A stretch of 64,000 nt of DNA, from contig DDFK01000002.1 in NCBI GenBank assembly GCA_002337145.1, forward strand, positions 1,150,490 to 1,214,489, written 5' to 3'. This stretch comes from Chitinophagaceae bacterium UBA1930. GTDB taxonomy: Bacteria; Bacteroidota; Bacteroidia; Chitinophagales; Chitinophagaceae. Under the pieces are notes generated by a model. That model was not told where the DNA came from. It searched no databases and saw only the letters and a program-made list of their open reading frames with translations. Shown here one piece after another: positions 9,449-19,500 of the stretch. Within the stretch, counting starts at the first letter, position 1, and each line of letters begins with the position of its first letter. The position numbers were made by a program, and so were the translations under genes.

Positions 9449-9610
9449 TAAGAGGCCAAAGGAGTAAAAGAGGATTAAAGCAAGTCTCTTTTGCTCCTTT
9501 TCTCTTTAAGCTCTTATTGATAATAATTCAACATGATCAATAAGAGTGGAAAGGAGGAAAAGAGGTTAGGAGATTTTTTTATTGCTCCTTTTCTCTTTTT
9601 AACCTCTTAG
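9449..9610. repeat. Two adjacent purine/pyrimidine quasi-palindromes
   Basis: The gap between the TraB gene and the ABC gene has two long imperfect hairpins in a row. Each has a purine-rich left arm (AGGAGTAAAAGAGG, AGGAGGAAAAGAGG) and a pyrimidine-rich right arm (TGCTCCTTTTCTCTTT, at 9490 and 9583). The right arms are near-identical direct repeats. They may act as terminators for the convergent genes; the repetition itself is not explained by that. Confidence 0.6.
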
Positions 9611-11361
9611 CCTATAATAACTCCTTTCGGTATAGAATCAATCAGCCTTTTAGTATAACTGCTTTGTGGGTTATTGTACACTTGCTCTGCACTGCCCAAC
9701 TCCTCTATTTTACCTTTCTGCATCACCATGATCCTGTCACTGATATAACGCACCACCGAAAGGTCATGCGATATAAAAATTGCTGTAAAACCAAATTCTT
9801 TTTTCAGATCGTTCAATAGGTTCAGCACCTGTGCCTGCACACTTACATCCAATGCACTTACACTTTCGTCACAAATAATAAATGAGGGCTGCAATGCCAA
9901 AGCTCTTGCAATTACAATACGTTGCCTTTGCCCGCCGCTGAACTCGTGTGGGTAACGGTTATAATGTTCGGCCTTTAAATTCACTTTCTCCAACAATTCA
10001 ATTACTTTTTCTTTTCTTGCTTTGGCAGTATTGATGATCTTATGTACTTCCAAAGGTTCAGCAATGGCATCGCCAATGGTTACTCTTGGGTTTAAAGAAG
10101 AGTAGGGGTCTTGGAAAATAATCTGCAAGTCTTTGCGTAACGCAGTTAATCGTTTGGCATTGACAGTTCTTAAATCTTCGCCTTTAAATAAAATACTGCC
10201 ATCGGTTACATTGATCAGGTTCAATATAGCCCTGCCCAACGTTGATTTGCCGCAGCCGCTTTCACCAACAAGCCCCAGCGTTTCACCTTCATATACATCA
10301 AAGCTCACATCATCAACTGCTTTGGTATAAGCAAGTACTTTTCCAAGAAAGGATTTTTTGGATGGGTACCAGACTTTAAGGTTCCTAACAGAAAGTAAAG
10401 AAGACAGTTGACTGTTGACAGTTGACGGAACAATGCTATCCGTTACCCTGTTGCTGTCATCTGTCAACACTTTCTTATCCGTTATCTTTTCTATAATCTC
10501 CCCTTCATTGGTAACTTCCATGAAATCGCTTACTACAGGTAAGCGTTCGCCTTTGCCATGCAGGCCTGGCCTGCAAGCAAGCAGGGCCTTGGTATAAGGA
10601 TGTTGCGGCTGTTTGAATAATTGCTCAGCAATGCCCTGCTCCACTATCTTGCCTTTATACATTACCACAACCTTATCGGCAATTTCTGCAACCACGCTCA
10701 GGTCATGCGTAATGAAAATAACACCCATATTGTTCTGCACCTGTAGCTCTTTAAGCAACAACAAAATGTTTTTCTGAACCGTTACATCCAATGCCGTGGT
10801 TGGTTCATCACATATCAATAAACTGGGTTCGCAACTCATGGCCATGGCAATCATTACACGCTGCTTCTGCCCGCCGCTCAACTGGTGCGGATAACGGTCA
10901 ATCATGGTAATGGGGCTGGGCAACTGCACTTTTTCAAACAAGGCAATGGCCTGCTTTTTGGCTTCGGTATAGCTGATTTTTTTATGCAGTATAATGGCTT
11001 CAATAACCTGTGTGCCACAGGTAAGTACCGGGTTCAACGAGGTCATCGGCTCCTGGAAAATCATGGCAACTTTATTGCCACGTATGCCTGCTAACTGTTC
11101 TTTGGGAAGTTTCAGTATGTCCAGGTTGCGGCCATCAGTATTCAACAGTATCTCGCCAGCTTTAAAAACAGCGGGTGGTGAGGGAAGCAACTGCAGTACG
11201 GACAGGGACGTTACGGATTTGCCCGAACCGCTTTCGCCAACAATGGCCACAATTTCCCCCCGGTTCACCGTAATGTTGATGTTTTGCAGTGCATGGGTAA
11301 CGCTGTCGTCCGTAACAAAATCCACCGAAAGGTTGTTTATTTGGAGCAATGGTTGTTGCAT
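9607..11361 (-). CDS. Peptide-type ABC transporter ATPase with two fused nucleotide-binding domains
   Basis: One 584-residue chain carries two ATPase domains of the DppD/DppF (oligopeptide/nickel importer) type. NBD1 has Walker A GESGSGKS, signature LSGGQKQR and Walker B LLICDEPTTALD; NBD2 has GESGCGKS, FSGGQRQR and IICDESVSALD. Each ends in the OligoHPY tail that marks this subfamily (HPYTKALL and SSYTKRLI). In NBD2 the usual DEPVSALD is DESVSALD. The linker near residues 285-325 is encoded by quasi-repetitive DNA (see 10403). No permease or binding protein lies next to it. It is like YejF or GsiA in layout, but the substrate cannot be told. Confidence 0.93.
   Translation of the reverse strand: MQQPLLQINNLSVDFVTDDSVTHALQNINITVNRGEIVAIVGESGSGKSVTSLSVLQLLPSPPAVFKAGEILLNTDGRNLDILKLPKEQLAGIRGNKVAMIFQEPMTSLNPVLTCGTQVIEAIILHKKISYTEAKKQAIALFEKVQLPSPITMIDRYPHQLSGGQKQRVMIAMAMSCEPSLLICDEPTTALDVTVQKNILLLLKELQVQNNMGVIFITHDLSVVAEIADKVVVMYKGKIVEQGIAEQLFKQPQHPYTKALLACRPGLHGKGERLPVVSDFMEVTNEGEIIEKITDKKVLTDDSNRVTDSIVPSTVNSQLSSLLSVRNLKVWYPSKKSFLGKVLAYTKAVDDVSFDVYEGETLGLVGESGCGKSTLGRAILNLINVTDGSILFKGEDLRTVNAKRLTALRKDLQIIFQDPYSSLNPRVTIGDAIAEPLEVHKIINTAKARKEKVIELLEKVNLKAEHYNRYPHEFSGGQRQRIVIARALALQPSFIICDESVSALDVSVQAQVLNLLNDLKKEFGFTAIFISHDLSVVRYISDRIMVMQKGKIEELGSAEQVYNNPQSSYTKRLIDSIPKGVIIG
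10403..10468. repeat. Quasi-repeat inside the ABC ATPase linker
   Basis: GACAGTTGACTGTTGACAG is followed by a further GTTGAC (10403-10426), and after 26 bases the inverted form GCTGTCATCTGTCAAC appears (10453-10468). The segment lies in frame within the linker between the two ATPase domains. Text of this kind otherwise appears in the gaps between genes in this window. Confidence 0.6.
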
Positions 11362-11483
11362 GTGCTAATTAAAGCCAATTCGGCTGAATATCGGTAAACA
11401 TTTTTCAATTTTTCATATTGTTGGTTAGCAAAAAGCTATTGACATTACTTAATCTTTAGCGTGTGTAAAATTTTACCAAAGCC

Positions 11484-11515
11484 TTGCTTTGTTGAAGCCC
11501 TTTGCACTACATTTG
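11484..11515 (+). promoter_or_regulatory. Candidate Bacteroidota promoter for the ccmC-like gene
   Basis: A perfect -7 box TAcaTTTG is at 11508-11515 and a TTG is at 11484-11486, 21 bases upstream, within the spacing expected of the Bacteroidota TTTG/TAnnTTTG promoter. The ccmC ATG is 28 bases downstream of the -7 box. Confidence 0.55.
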
Positions 11516-11543
11516 CACCCACTAACACTTGGTAGTAAAACAA

Positions 11544-12227
11544 ATGATGATCCATAAACCTTGGTGGAAGATATTGACCTTTTTGATATTGATGTATGTA
11601 TGCACCATGGGTTTTCTTGTTGATATTCCAAAGCTGGATGGGCGTCTGCAACATTCCGTACGCAACCTGTTCTTTCACGTGCCCATGTGGATCACCATGA
11701 TGACGCTGTTTTCCACATCGGTTGTATACGCCATTTTATATCTACGCAAACCATCTTCAAAATACGATATCTATAGTCTGGAGTTTGCCCGCACAGGTCT
11801 CATATTTAGTTTCCTTGGTTTGGCCACTGGTGCCATCTGGGCAAACTATCAATGGGGGGCACCCTGGAGCGGCGATCCCAAACAGAATGGTGCCGCTATT
11901 GCCGTACTCATTTATTGTGCCTATTTTGTATTGCGTGGCAGTTTAACGGATGATGAAAAAAAAGCAAGGATCGGTGCCGTGTACAACATCTTCGCATTCT
12001 TCATGCTGTTCCCTACAATATGGATATTGCCAAGACTGGTAGAATCATTGCATCCAGGTGGTTTGGGTAGCGAAGGTAACCCGGGATTGAACCCAAACGA
12101 CACTACTAGTGCCATGAAAATGGTAATGGTGCCTGCATTTATAGGCTGGAGTTTATTGGGTGTATGGATTGCCACCTTGCGTGTTAGGGTAGCATTATTA
12201 AAAGAAAAGCAATTGAATAATGAATAA
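11544..12227 (+). CDS. ccmC: CcmC/CcsA-family cytochrome c assembly membrane protein
   Basis: A six-helix membrane protein of about 227 residues with the haem-handling tryptophan-rich motif in the form WGAPWSGDPKQ, which the family uses to bind haem on the periplasmic face for delivery to cytochrome c maturation. The frame extends to a TTG at 11529, but ATG at 11544 (MMIHKPWWK) sits at the right distance from the candidate promoter. The last 8 bases overlap the small ccmD-like gene. CcmA, B, E and F are not next to it. It could be called CcsA-like by some schemes. Confidence 0.88.
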   Translation: MMIHKPWWKILTFLILMYVCTMGFLVDIPKLDGRLQHSVRNLFFHVPMWITMMTLFSTSVVYAILYLRKPSSKYDIYSLEFARTGLIFSFLGLATGAIWANYQWGAPWSGDPKQNGAAIAVLIYCAYFVLRGSLTDDEKKARIGAVYNIFAFFMLFPTIWILPRLVESLHPGGLGSEGNPGLNPNDTTSAMKMVMVPAFIGWSLLGVWIATLRVRVALLKEKQLNNE

Positions 12228-12435
12228 GCTAAAACAAATAGGTGCCACCATTGCATTTGCAATACTGAGCGTGTTTGCCAATGCACAAACTGCTACTGCA
12301 GAAAGCCACGACATTATGCGTAGCAATGGAAAGGTTTATGTGGTAATGGCTGTTGTGGTAACGATTGTATTGGGCTTGTTCCTCTATTTGATCAGCTTGG
12401 ATAGAAAGATCAGTAAGTTAGAACGCAAGTCATAA
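12220..12435 (+). CDS. CcmD-family small membrane protein
   Basis: A 71-residue protein with an N-terminal signal-like helix (cleavage possible at ANAQ) and a second helix at about 39-60, VYVVMAVVVTIVLGLFLYLI, followed by a basic tail with DRKISKLERK. This layout and its place overlapping the ccmC stop codon fit the CcmD-like proteins of Bacteroidota, which stabilise the haem-export complex. The family is short and poorly conserved, so the call leans on context. Confidence 0.75.
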   Translation: MNKLKQIGATIAFAILSVFANAQTATAESHDIMRSNGKVYVVMAVVVTIVLGLFLYLISLDRKISKLERKS

Positions 12436-12530
12436 ATAGATAGTGGCAAGTAAGCTACTGGCGATTCACGATGCACGTTCCTCATATATTTTCAACGATT
12501 GCTCATATTTAAAAATTAAAACGACAAATC

Positions 12531-13949
12531 ATGTCAAATCAACCGTACAGCTTTTTCCAGAGTGTTGAAAAAAGCTTTGATAAGGCAGCAAAATTTACCA
12601 AATGGGATAAAGGTTTGCTGGAACAGATAAAAGCATGTAACAGTATCTACAGCATGCGTTTCCCAGTTAAGATGGACGATGGCCGCATTGAAGTGATTGA
12701 GGCTTACCGTGTGCAGCATAGCCAGCACAAGAGCCCGTGTAAAGGCGGTATCCGTTTTAGCGACGAAGTGAACCAAGACGAAGTAATGGCATTGGCCAGC
12801 TTGATGACCTATAAATGTGCCATCGTAAACGTGCCCTTTGGTGGCGGTAAAGGTGGTATCAAGATCAACCCACGCAAATACAGTGCATACGAACTGGAAA
12901 AGATAACCCGCCGTTACACTGCCGAATTGGTGAAGAAAAACTTCATTGGCCCGGGCATTGACGTTCCTGCTCCTGACTACGGAACAGGCGAGCGTGAAAT
13001 GGCATGGATAGTGGATACGTACAGTTCTTTGAAGCCAGGCGAAATTGATGCTGCCGGTTGTGTTACCGGTAAACCTGTTTCGCAGGGCGGTGTTCGTGGA
13101 CGTAAAGAAGCTACCGGCTTGGGTGTATTCTTCGGTATTCGTGAGGTATGCAATATGGCAGACATCATGAAGAAACAAGGACTGTCTACAGGTATCGAAG
13201 GAAAAACAGTAGTGGTACAAGGTTTAGGTAATGTGGGCTACCACAGTGCAAAATTCTTCCGTGAGCATGGAGCAATCGTTGTAGGCATTGCTGAATACGA
13301 AGGCTCTATTTACAAAGCTGATGGTATCAATGAGGAAGAACTTTTTCAACATAGAAAAACAACCGGTTCCATCTTGAACTTCCCAGGTGCTACCAATCTG
13401 GAAAACAACAATGCTGCATTGGAACTGGAATGCGATATCCTGATACCTGCTGCATTAGAAAACGTGATCAACAAAGACAATGCACCACGCATTAAAGCAA
13501 AAATTATTGGTGAGGCAGCAAACGGTCCTTTAACACCGGATGCAGATGATATTTTGGCGGGCAAAGGTGTGCTGGTTGTACCTGATATGTATTTAAATGC
13601 AGGTGGTGTAACGGTTTCATACTTTGAATGGTTAAAGAACCTGAGCCACGTTCGTTACGGTAGGATGGAGAAACGTTTTACCGAAAACATGAACACACAT
13701 ATCCTTTCGCAGATGGAAGATTTGAGTGGCAAGAAAGTAAGTGAAAAAGAAAGGTTGTTCATCATGCACGGACCAGATGAAGTGGACCTGGTACATAGCG
13801 GACTGGAAGAAACGATGATCACTGCAACACGTGAAATCATGGACATCTGGACCTCTAACCCCGAAATACCAGACATGCGTACCGCAGCTTATGTAAATGC
13901 CATCAACAAGGTTGCTACTAGCTATGGTGAGTTGGGTATTTTTCCATAA
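12531..13949 (+). CDS. Glu/Leu/Phe/Val dehydrogenase family, probable glutamate dehydrogenase
   Basis: A 472-residue cytosolic enzyme that reversibly deaminates glutamate to 2-oxoglutarate. The substrate-binding and catalytic part shows CKGGIRFSDEVNQDEVMALA, then VPFGGGKGGI, and PAPDYGTGEREMAW. The dinucleotide fold follows with VVVQGLGNVGYHSA. The Asp at the end of the second beta-strand region is Glu (GIAEYEG), which is more usual for NAD use, though I would not assign the cofactor firmly. It is a single gene ended by a terminator. I cannot exclude a preference for another amino acid, but the motifs are glutamate-type. Confidence 0.92.
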   Translation: MSNQPYSFFQSVEKSFDKAAKFTKWDKGLLEQIKACNSIYSMRFPVKMDDGRIEVIEAYRVQHSQHKSPCKGGIRFSDEVNQDEVMALASLMTYKCAIVNVPFGGGKGGIKINPRKYSAYELEKITRRYTAELVKKNFIGPGIDVPAPDYGTGEREMAWIVDTYSSLKPGEIDAAGCVTGKPVSQGGVRGRKEATGLGVFFGIREVCNMADIMKKQGLSTGIEGKTVVVQGLGNVGYHSAKFFREHGAIVVGIAEYEGSIYKADGINEEELFQHRKTTGSILNFPGATNLENNNAALELECDILIPAALENVINKDNAPRIKAKIIGEAANGPLTPDADDILAGKGVLVVPDMYLNAGGVTVSYFEWLKNLSHVRYGRMEKRFTENMNTHILSQMEDLSGKKVSEKERLFIMHGPDEVDLVHSGLEETMITATREIMDIWTSNPEIPDMRTAAYVNAINKVATSYGELGIFP

Positions 13950-13971
13950 ACTCAATTTGAATAGAAATAAC

Positions 13972-14002
13972 AAAGCCGGTGTTTTAACATCGGCTTTCTT
14001 TT
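13972..14002 (+). terminator. Rho-independent terminator after glutamate dehydrogenase
   Basis: Stem AAAGCCGGTG with CATCGGCTTT (one G-T pair) around a TTTTAA loop, then CTTTTT. Confidence 0.85.
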
Positions 14003-14045
14003 TGATATATAACGAAGCTGTAACTTAGGTGTTGAAATAGAAAGC

Positions 14046-15482
14046 ATGAAACATGGTTTATCTTTTGTATTGATACTGCTACTGCTGCAATCAAACGCAC
14101 AGCAACCAACTGCTTTCATCGATTCCATACTCAACAACCGAACGTTAAAAATACCTGCTTACCATTTGGCCACAGCAGGCAACCAAAGTAAGTTCTTTGC
14201 CATGCAGTTTGGCAAGAGCGAATTTGTGGATACGACTGGCTTGTATATTTTACGCAATGCCGATATACTTTCCATTGACCTTGTTTTTACGGATTACCCA
14301 GCAAAGCTGGATTTGAAACCTTTGAATAAAAGCAGGTTCATTGCATTGAGCAAACTATTGCCACGTGCCATGAAAAACCCTTTTACACAATGGCAGATAT
14401 TCAGGCAAATGGATGGCAGCACAAAAGAAACAGCCAAGAACATGCTGCATGGTTTTGTGGTCAACTACCGCATAAAAGAATCCATTGATGAGACTGTAAA
14501 GGAGATAGAACTGCTTAAGAGCTATACGCCAGAGCTAATGGAGAAAAAAGAGGATGACATGAAAGCAAAAGCCAATCACTGGGCATTGATGCACGATGAT
14601 AGGAAGCGTAAATACATGGTGTATAAAGACAGGTTGGTGAAAGGCATTAATCCTGATAGGGAAAAGCTGGAGATGCAGAAAGAGAAACGTGATACGCTAT
14701 TGAGCTTTGTAACCAAAGATGCCCTTAGCTTAAAGCTGATTGATGAAAAGGAAAAATCCATGTACGCAAAAAAGGATTCTGTATATGTGTTGCTGTTCCC
14801 TTTGCCTGAGCCAGACACCTTTTTATTGAGGCGGATGGAAAGGAGCAAGGTTGCACCGCAAGAAGATTCCACCATTATAAAAGCCCTTACCAGAAACAAG
14901 TTTAAGAACATGCTGGTAGTAGCAGATGTAACCAATAGTATGGCTCCGTTTACGGTTCAGTTGATTCAATGGTTATCAGAAGAAGGGCAACAGCAGAACC
15001 TACGCAGCTTTGTTTGTTTTAATGATGGCGATGGCAAACAAGTAGAATATAAGCAAATTGGCAATACAGGTGGTATTTATGGAGCAGAATACAAGAACCC
15101 TGTGCAAGTAAGTGAGTTGATGCAGGAAGTCATGGCAAAGGGTAGCGGTGGCGATTTTCCAGAGAATGTTTGCGAAGCACTGATTAAGGGAATAGCTATG
15201 TTTAAAAATTATGATGATGTTGTTTTGATAGCCGATAGCTGGGCACCTGTACGTGATATAGAACTGGTATCGAAAATTACGAAACCCGTTAAAGTAATTC
15301 TTTGCGGTGATTTTTCGCCACAGGCGGATTATGTAACCATTGCATTGCTTACGGGCGGTAGCCTGCATTTCATGAATGAAGACATGGTAGATTTATCGCC
15401 ATTGAAAAATGGCAAGACACTGATGATCAGGGGCAAGGAATATGCATTACAGGGCGATAAAGTGGTTGCTTTATTGCGGTAA
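14046..15482 (+). CDS. Secreted protein with a C-terminal VWA-like domain
   Basis: The 478-residue product starts with a signal peptide (MKHGLSFVLILLLLQSNAQ). The middle part is helical and charged. From about residue 296 a von Willebrand A-like fold begins with MLVVADVTNSM, a DxTxS variant of the MIDAS metal site, and continues to VVLIADSW and a final beta-strand near VKVILCGDF. VWA domains bind proteins through a divalent cation. The N-terminal part is unassigned. It stands alone after a terminator, with the AT-rich gene 32 bases downstream. Confidence 0.7.
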   Translation: MKHGLSFVLILLLLQSNAQQPTAFIDSILNNRTLKIPAYHLATAGNQSKFFAMQFGKSEFVDTTGLYILRNADILSIDLVFTDYPAKLDLKPLNKSRFIALSKLLPRAMKNPFTQWQIFRQMDGSTKETAKNMLHGFVVNYRIKESIDETVKEIELLKSYTPELMEKKEDDMKAKANHWALMHDDRKRKYMVYKDRLVKGINPDREKLEMQKEKRDTLLSFVTKDALSLKLIDEKEKSMYAKKDSVYVLLFPLPEPDTFLLRRMERSKVAPQEDSTIIKALTRNKFKNMLVVADVTNSMAPFTVQLIQWLSEEGQQQNLRSFVCFNDGDGKQVEYKQIGNTGGIYGAEYKNPVQVSELMQEVMAKGSGGDFPENVCEALIKGIAMFKNYDDVVLIADSWAPVRDIELVSKITKPVKVILCGDFSPQADYVTIALLTGGSLHFMNEDMVDLSPLKNGKTLMIRGKEYALQGDKVVALLR

Positions 15483-15514
15483 TTCAAAGTATTATAATAC
15501 AAGAAAACATTCGT

Positions 15515-16192
15515 ATGAGTAAGCCTGAGAAGGAATTTATCTTGGAACTAAAGTCATTGGGATTTACCTACAAAAGTGTTTTTGACCTGCCCATTTGGGG
15601 AGAATATCTAGAGCCACAAATAATAGATTGTATACTAAAATGGCTTCCCTATTGTTTGCAAGAAAGTTTGGCCAATGGGGTTCGTCTTTGCAATTCGTTG
15701 TTGGCAGCGAAGCAACCATTTGATCCCAATAACCTTATAGAAATATTTGAAAAGGATGAATATTCTAGCGGTATTCTATGCTCTGTTGGAATGCCTCTTG
15801 CAGAAGGGAATACATACAATATTTCCGAATGGCTTAGAAATGAATTGCTGAGTAAGCCTTATGCGTTTAAAAGAATTGCTCTAATAACGGCTATCCCTAT
15901 AAAGATGGGGATAAAGAGCAAGGAGGAATGTATAGATTTTCTTAAGCTAATTTTTGATAAATATCATGATATTCCATTTTATCTCTCTTTGTTTAAATAT
16001 TTTGCCAATAAAACATCCGATGTTAAATACTTACAAGATAAACTTGTTGGAATAGAAGAAAAAAAGCATAGAAAAGAAATCTTTAAAGTGATAAAATATA
16101 TTGAAGAAAGAAAGAGTGAACGGATTTGGAAACCTGTTTTCGAGAATAATAATTATATCCCCCAATGGTTAAAAAAGCATAAAGCACTATGA
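15515..16192 (+). CDS. Hypothetical protein, AT-rich gene
   Basis: A 225-residue soluble, mostly alpha-helical protein beginning MSKPEKEFILELK, rich in Lys, Leu and Ile and lacking a signal peptide. Motifs are not recognised. Its DNA is visibly richer in A+T than the genes on both sides, and codons such as ATA, AAA and TTT dominate. That, and its lack of relation to its neighbours, suggest a recent acquisition. Helical proteins of this size often act as immunity or anti-phage accessory proteins, but nothing here shows that. Confidence 0.6.
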   Translation: MSKPEKEFILELKSLGFTYKSVFDLPIWGEYLEPQIIDCILKWLPYCLQESLANGVRLCNSLLAAKQPFDPNNLIEIFEKDEYSSGILCSVGMPLAEGNTYNISEWLRNELLSKPYAFKRIALITAIPIKMGIKSKEECIDFLKLIFDKYHDIPFYLSLFKYFANKTSDVKYLQDKLVGIEEKKHRKEIFKVIKYIEERKSERIWKPVFENNNYIPQWLKKHKAL

Positions 16193-16352
16193 GTAACTTA
16201 AGTGTTTTTTGATCATGAAATCTTGGTTTTATGACCCAAAATTGTAATAGGATTAGAACTTTAAATAGTTTTAACATCTAAGATGTTCTATACTGCTAGT
16301 GTAATATATCTTATAGTGTCAAAATACTATAAGAATAACCTTCCATTAAGTG
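16193..16352. other. AT-rich gene-free stretch with small hairpins
   Basis: No gene is seen. Two hairpins stand out: AACATC/GATGTT near 16273-16287 and CTTATAGT/ACTATAAG with an 8-base loop (16310-16333). Together with the upstream gene it makes an AT-rich island of roughly 800 bases, ending where the GC-rich repeat at 16353 starts. Confidence 0.5.
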
Positions 16353-16461
16353 CCAGCCCCGATTGCAACGTAAACCACGCTGAAGCTTTGTGGCAGGATG
16401 GGTGGCGTAGTTGCAGTGCAAAGCGGGACGGATGTAACTATGGAAACAGCTGACGTGCTGC
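16353..16461 (+). repeat. Dispersed intergenic repeat, copy 1
   Basis: It shares ordered blocks with 24437-24543 over its full length: CCAGCCCCGAT at the left end, TTGCAGTGCAAAGCGGGAC in the middle (TTGCAGCGTACAGCGGGAC in the other copy), TATGGAAACA, and GTGCTGC at the right end. Both copies are 107-109 bases with a more variable inner section. It lies between the AT-rich gene and the RND pump gene. No reading frame is conserved between the copies. Confidence 0.75.
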
Positions 16462-16469
16462 ACATCTAA

Positions 16470-16503
16470 AACAAAAACGACCGTTGCTTTCGCAACAGCC
16501 GTT
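16470..16503 (-). terminator. Terminator of the RND efflux operon
   Basis: Read on the minus strand, an imperfect 12-bp stem with inner GTTGC/GCAAC and outer AACG/CGTT pairs is followed by CGTTTTTGTTTT. It lies 26 bases past the stop codon of the pump gene. Confidence 0.7.
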
Positions 16504-16529
16504 CTTCTCTATACAACCAAAACAAAACG

Positions 16530-19500
16530 CTAACTTATCCTATTGTCAATAATCGATTTGTCCAATGCATCTTCTGCTGCCTGCTGTTCTGCAAGGCGTT
16601 TCAGTTTTCTGCCATAAGACAGTTTGGTGATGAGTACAAACAGTACCGGTACCACAAATATGGCTAGGGTAGTGGCTGCAAGCATACCACCAAACACTGT
16701 CCAGCCAATGGTTTTACGGCTTTCGGCTGCTGCACCTTCGGCAAATGCCAGTGGCAATACACCCAATATGAATGCAAGTGATGTCATGATGATGGGTCGC
16801 AAACGCAACCTCACTGCCTGCAATGTTGCATGTACAATGTCCACACCTTTGTCTACCCGCTCCTTGGCAAACTCCACAATCAAAATGGCATTCTTTGCAG
16901 CCAATCCAATTAAGGTGATCAAACCAATTTGTGCATAGATGTTGTTGGTAAGGTTAGGTAGCAACAACAATGTCAATATGGAACCGAATGCACCAATAGG
17001 TACTGCAAACAATACAGAGAATGGTATGCTCCAGCTTTCGTACAACGATGCCAGGAAGAGGAACACGAACACGATGGAGATGGCAAAAATGGCAACGGAA
17101 CTGTTACCCGCTTTGATCTCTTCGGCACTCATACCTGAGAATTCATAACCATAACCTGTTGGCAAATTCTTGGCAGCACGTTTCAATGCTTCAATTGCTT
17201 GCCCACTACTGAAACCGGGTTTAGGCGAACCGTTTATTTCAATTGACCTGTACACGTTGTAGTGGGAGATGAGCGAAGGCGATTCAACCACACGGCTCGT
17301 TACCAAAGAACTCAATGGTATCATGTTGCCTTGTGTATTGCGTACATAATATTTATCCAACTTGTCCAACGACGAACGGTAAGTGCTATCGGCCTGTGCC
17401 ATCACACGGAAGTTCCTTCCATATAAGTTGAAATCGTTTACATAGCTGCTACCCAATAAGGTACTCATGGTGCTATAGATTTCTGCAATGTTCACACCCA
17501 GTTGTTTCGCTTTTTCTTTGTCCACATCAATCTTGTAACTCGGAGTTCGGGCATTGAAGAATGTATAGGCCATGGCTATTTCAGGGCTTTTGTTCACTTC
17601 GGCCAAGAAGTTCCTGGCCACAGTTTCAAACTTCTGCACATCATCGGTACTGGTGGTCTGTTGCAGTTCAAATGTAAAGCCCGCTGTTTGTCCAAGACCC
17701 GGAATGGCGGGTGGCGATATAGCCAATATCCTTGCTTCCTTGATTCCACCGGTAGCTTTCTGTATCTGTGCAATTACGGATTGTACATGGTGTTCCTTGC
17801 CCTTTCTGTCATCCCAAGGTTTCAGGCTTACAAACATGGTACCTACGTTTGACTTGTTGGAGAAGCTGATAATGTTCAAGCCTGCCAAACCACCTACAAC
17901 CCTTATTTCAGGAATTGCCTGTACTTTGTTCATGATTGTTTTAAGCATATCAACGCTTCTGGTGGTTGATGTTGCTTCGGGCATTTCGTAGGTCACATAC
18001 AAACGGCCTTCATCTTCTGTTGGTATAAAGCCCGATGGTTTTGATTTGAACATAAAGAACAGGCCAACAAACAAACAGATCATCATTATCAATACATAAG
18101 GTGTTGCTTTTATCCATCTGCCAACACTCTTGGTATAACCATGCGATAATCTATCAAAGCCCCTATTGAACCATGCAAAGAATTTCTCCAATGCATTTTT
18201 CTTTTCCAGCTCGCCTTTGGATGGTTTCAATAATATGGTACACAAAGCAGGTGTAAGTGACAACGCAACAAATGCTGAGATAATTACAGATACTGCAATG
18301 GTAATGGCAAACTGTTGGTACAGCCTACCCACAATGCCCGGTATAAACCCAACCGGAACAAACACCGCAGCCAATATCAATGCAATAGCTATTACAGGAC
18401 CCGATATATCTTTCATCGCCTTTTTGGTAGCTTCTTTAGGCGATAGTTTTTCATGGTCAATATAATGCTGTACCGCTTCCACCACCACAATCGCATCATC
18501 CACCACAATACCAATGGCCAATACAAAGGCGAATAAGGTTAATGTGTTAATGGTAAAACCAAAAGGTATGAATAGGATGAAGGTGCCGATCAATGAAACA
18601 GGAATGGCCAGTACAGGTATCAAAGTGGCCCTCCAGTTCTGCAAGAACAGGAACACCACAAACACCACCAACAGCAAGGCTTCTACCAATGTATGCAAAA
18701 CTTCTCCGATAGAAGCTTTTACTACCGTTACGGTTTCCAATGGAACCAAATAGTCAACATCTTTTGGGAAGGTCTTTCTTAATTCAGCCAAGGCATTGTT
18801 TACACCTTCATAAGTATCCAATGCGTTTGCACCAGGTGCCTGATAGATCAGTACAAATGCAGCGGGTTTGCCGTTTACAAAGGCATTGCCACTATAATCA
18901 AACTTGCCCAGCTCAACCCTTGCCACGTCTTTCAAGTAAACAAGGCTGGTATTGCCGGGTACGGTACGTACAATGATGTCTTCAAATTGCTCCTTTGTAT
19001 TGATGCGGCTATTGGTCAGCACACTGTACTCAAAGCTCTGCATATTGGGTTGGGGTGTACCACCAATGGTACCTGCTGCCACTTGCAGGTTCTGTTCCTG
19101 TAACGACTGCATCACATCGGCAGGCGTTAAATGCAAGGCTGCAAGTTTTTCGGGGTTCAACCATATACGCATACCAAAATCATCGGCACGGCTTACAATA
19201 TCGCCCACACCTTTTACACGTTGCAGGGCATCTTTGATATAGATGTTTACATAGTTGCCTAAGAAAGTTGCGTCATGTGTACCATTGGGCGAGTAGAATG
19301 CCAATGCCACCATGATGCTGGGGTTACGTTTACGGACAGTAAGCCCCAAACGTTTTACCGCATCGGGCAATGCGGGCTGTGCAACGCTTACACGGTTCTG
19401 TACATCCAATGCGGCAATGTTTACATTGGTACCCACATCAAACGTAACGTTGATGCTACTTTGACCGCTACTGGTACTGTTGCTGCTCATGTAGCTCATG

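Noticed and set aside
12534..13220. 228-codon frame antisense to glutamate dehydrogenase
   Set aside because: It mirrors a well-conserved coding region and has no family features.
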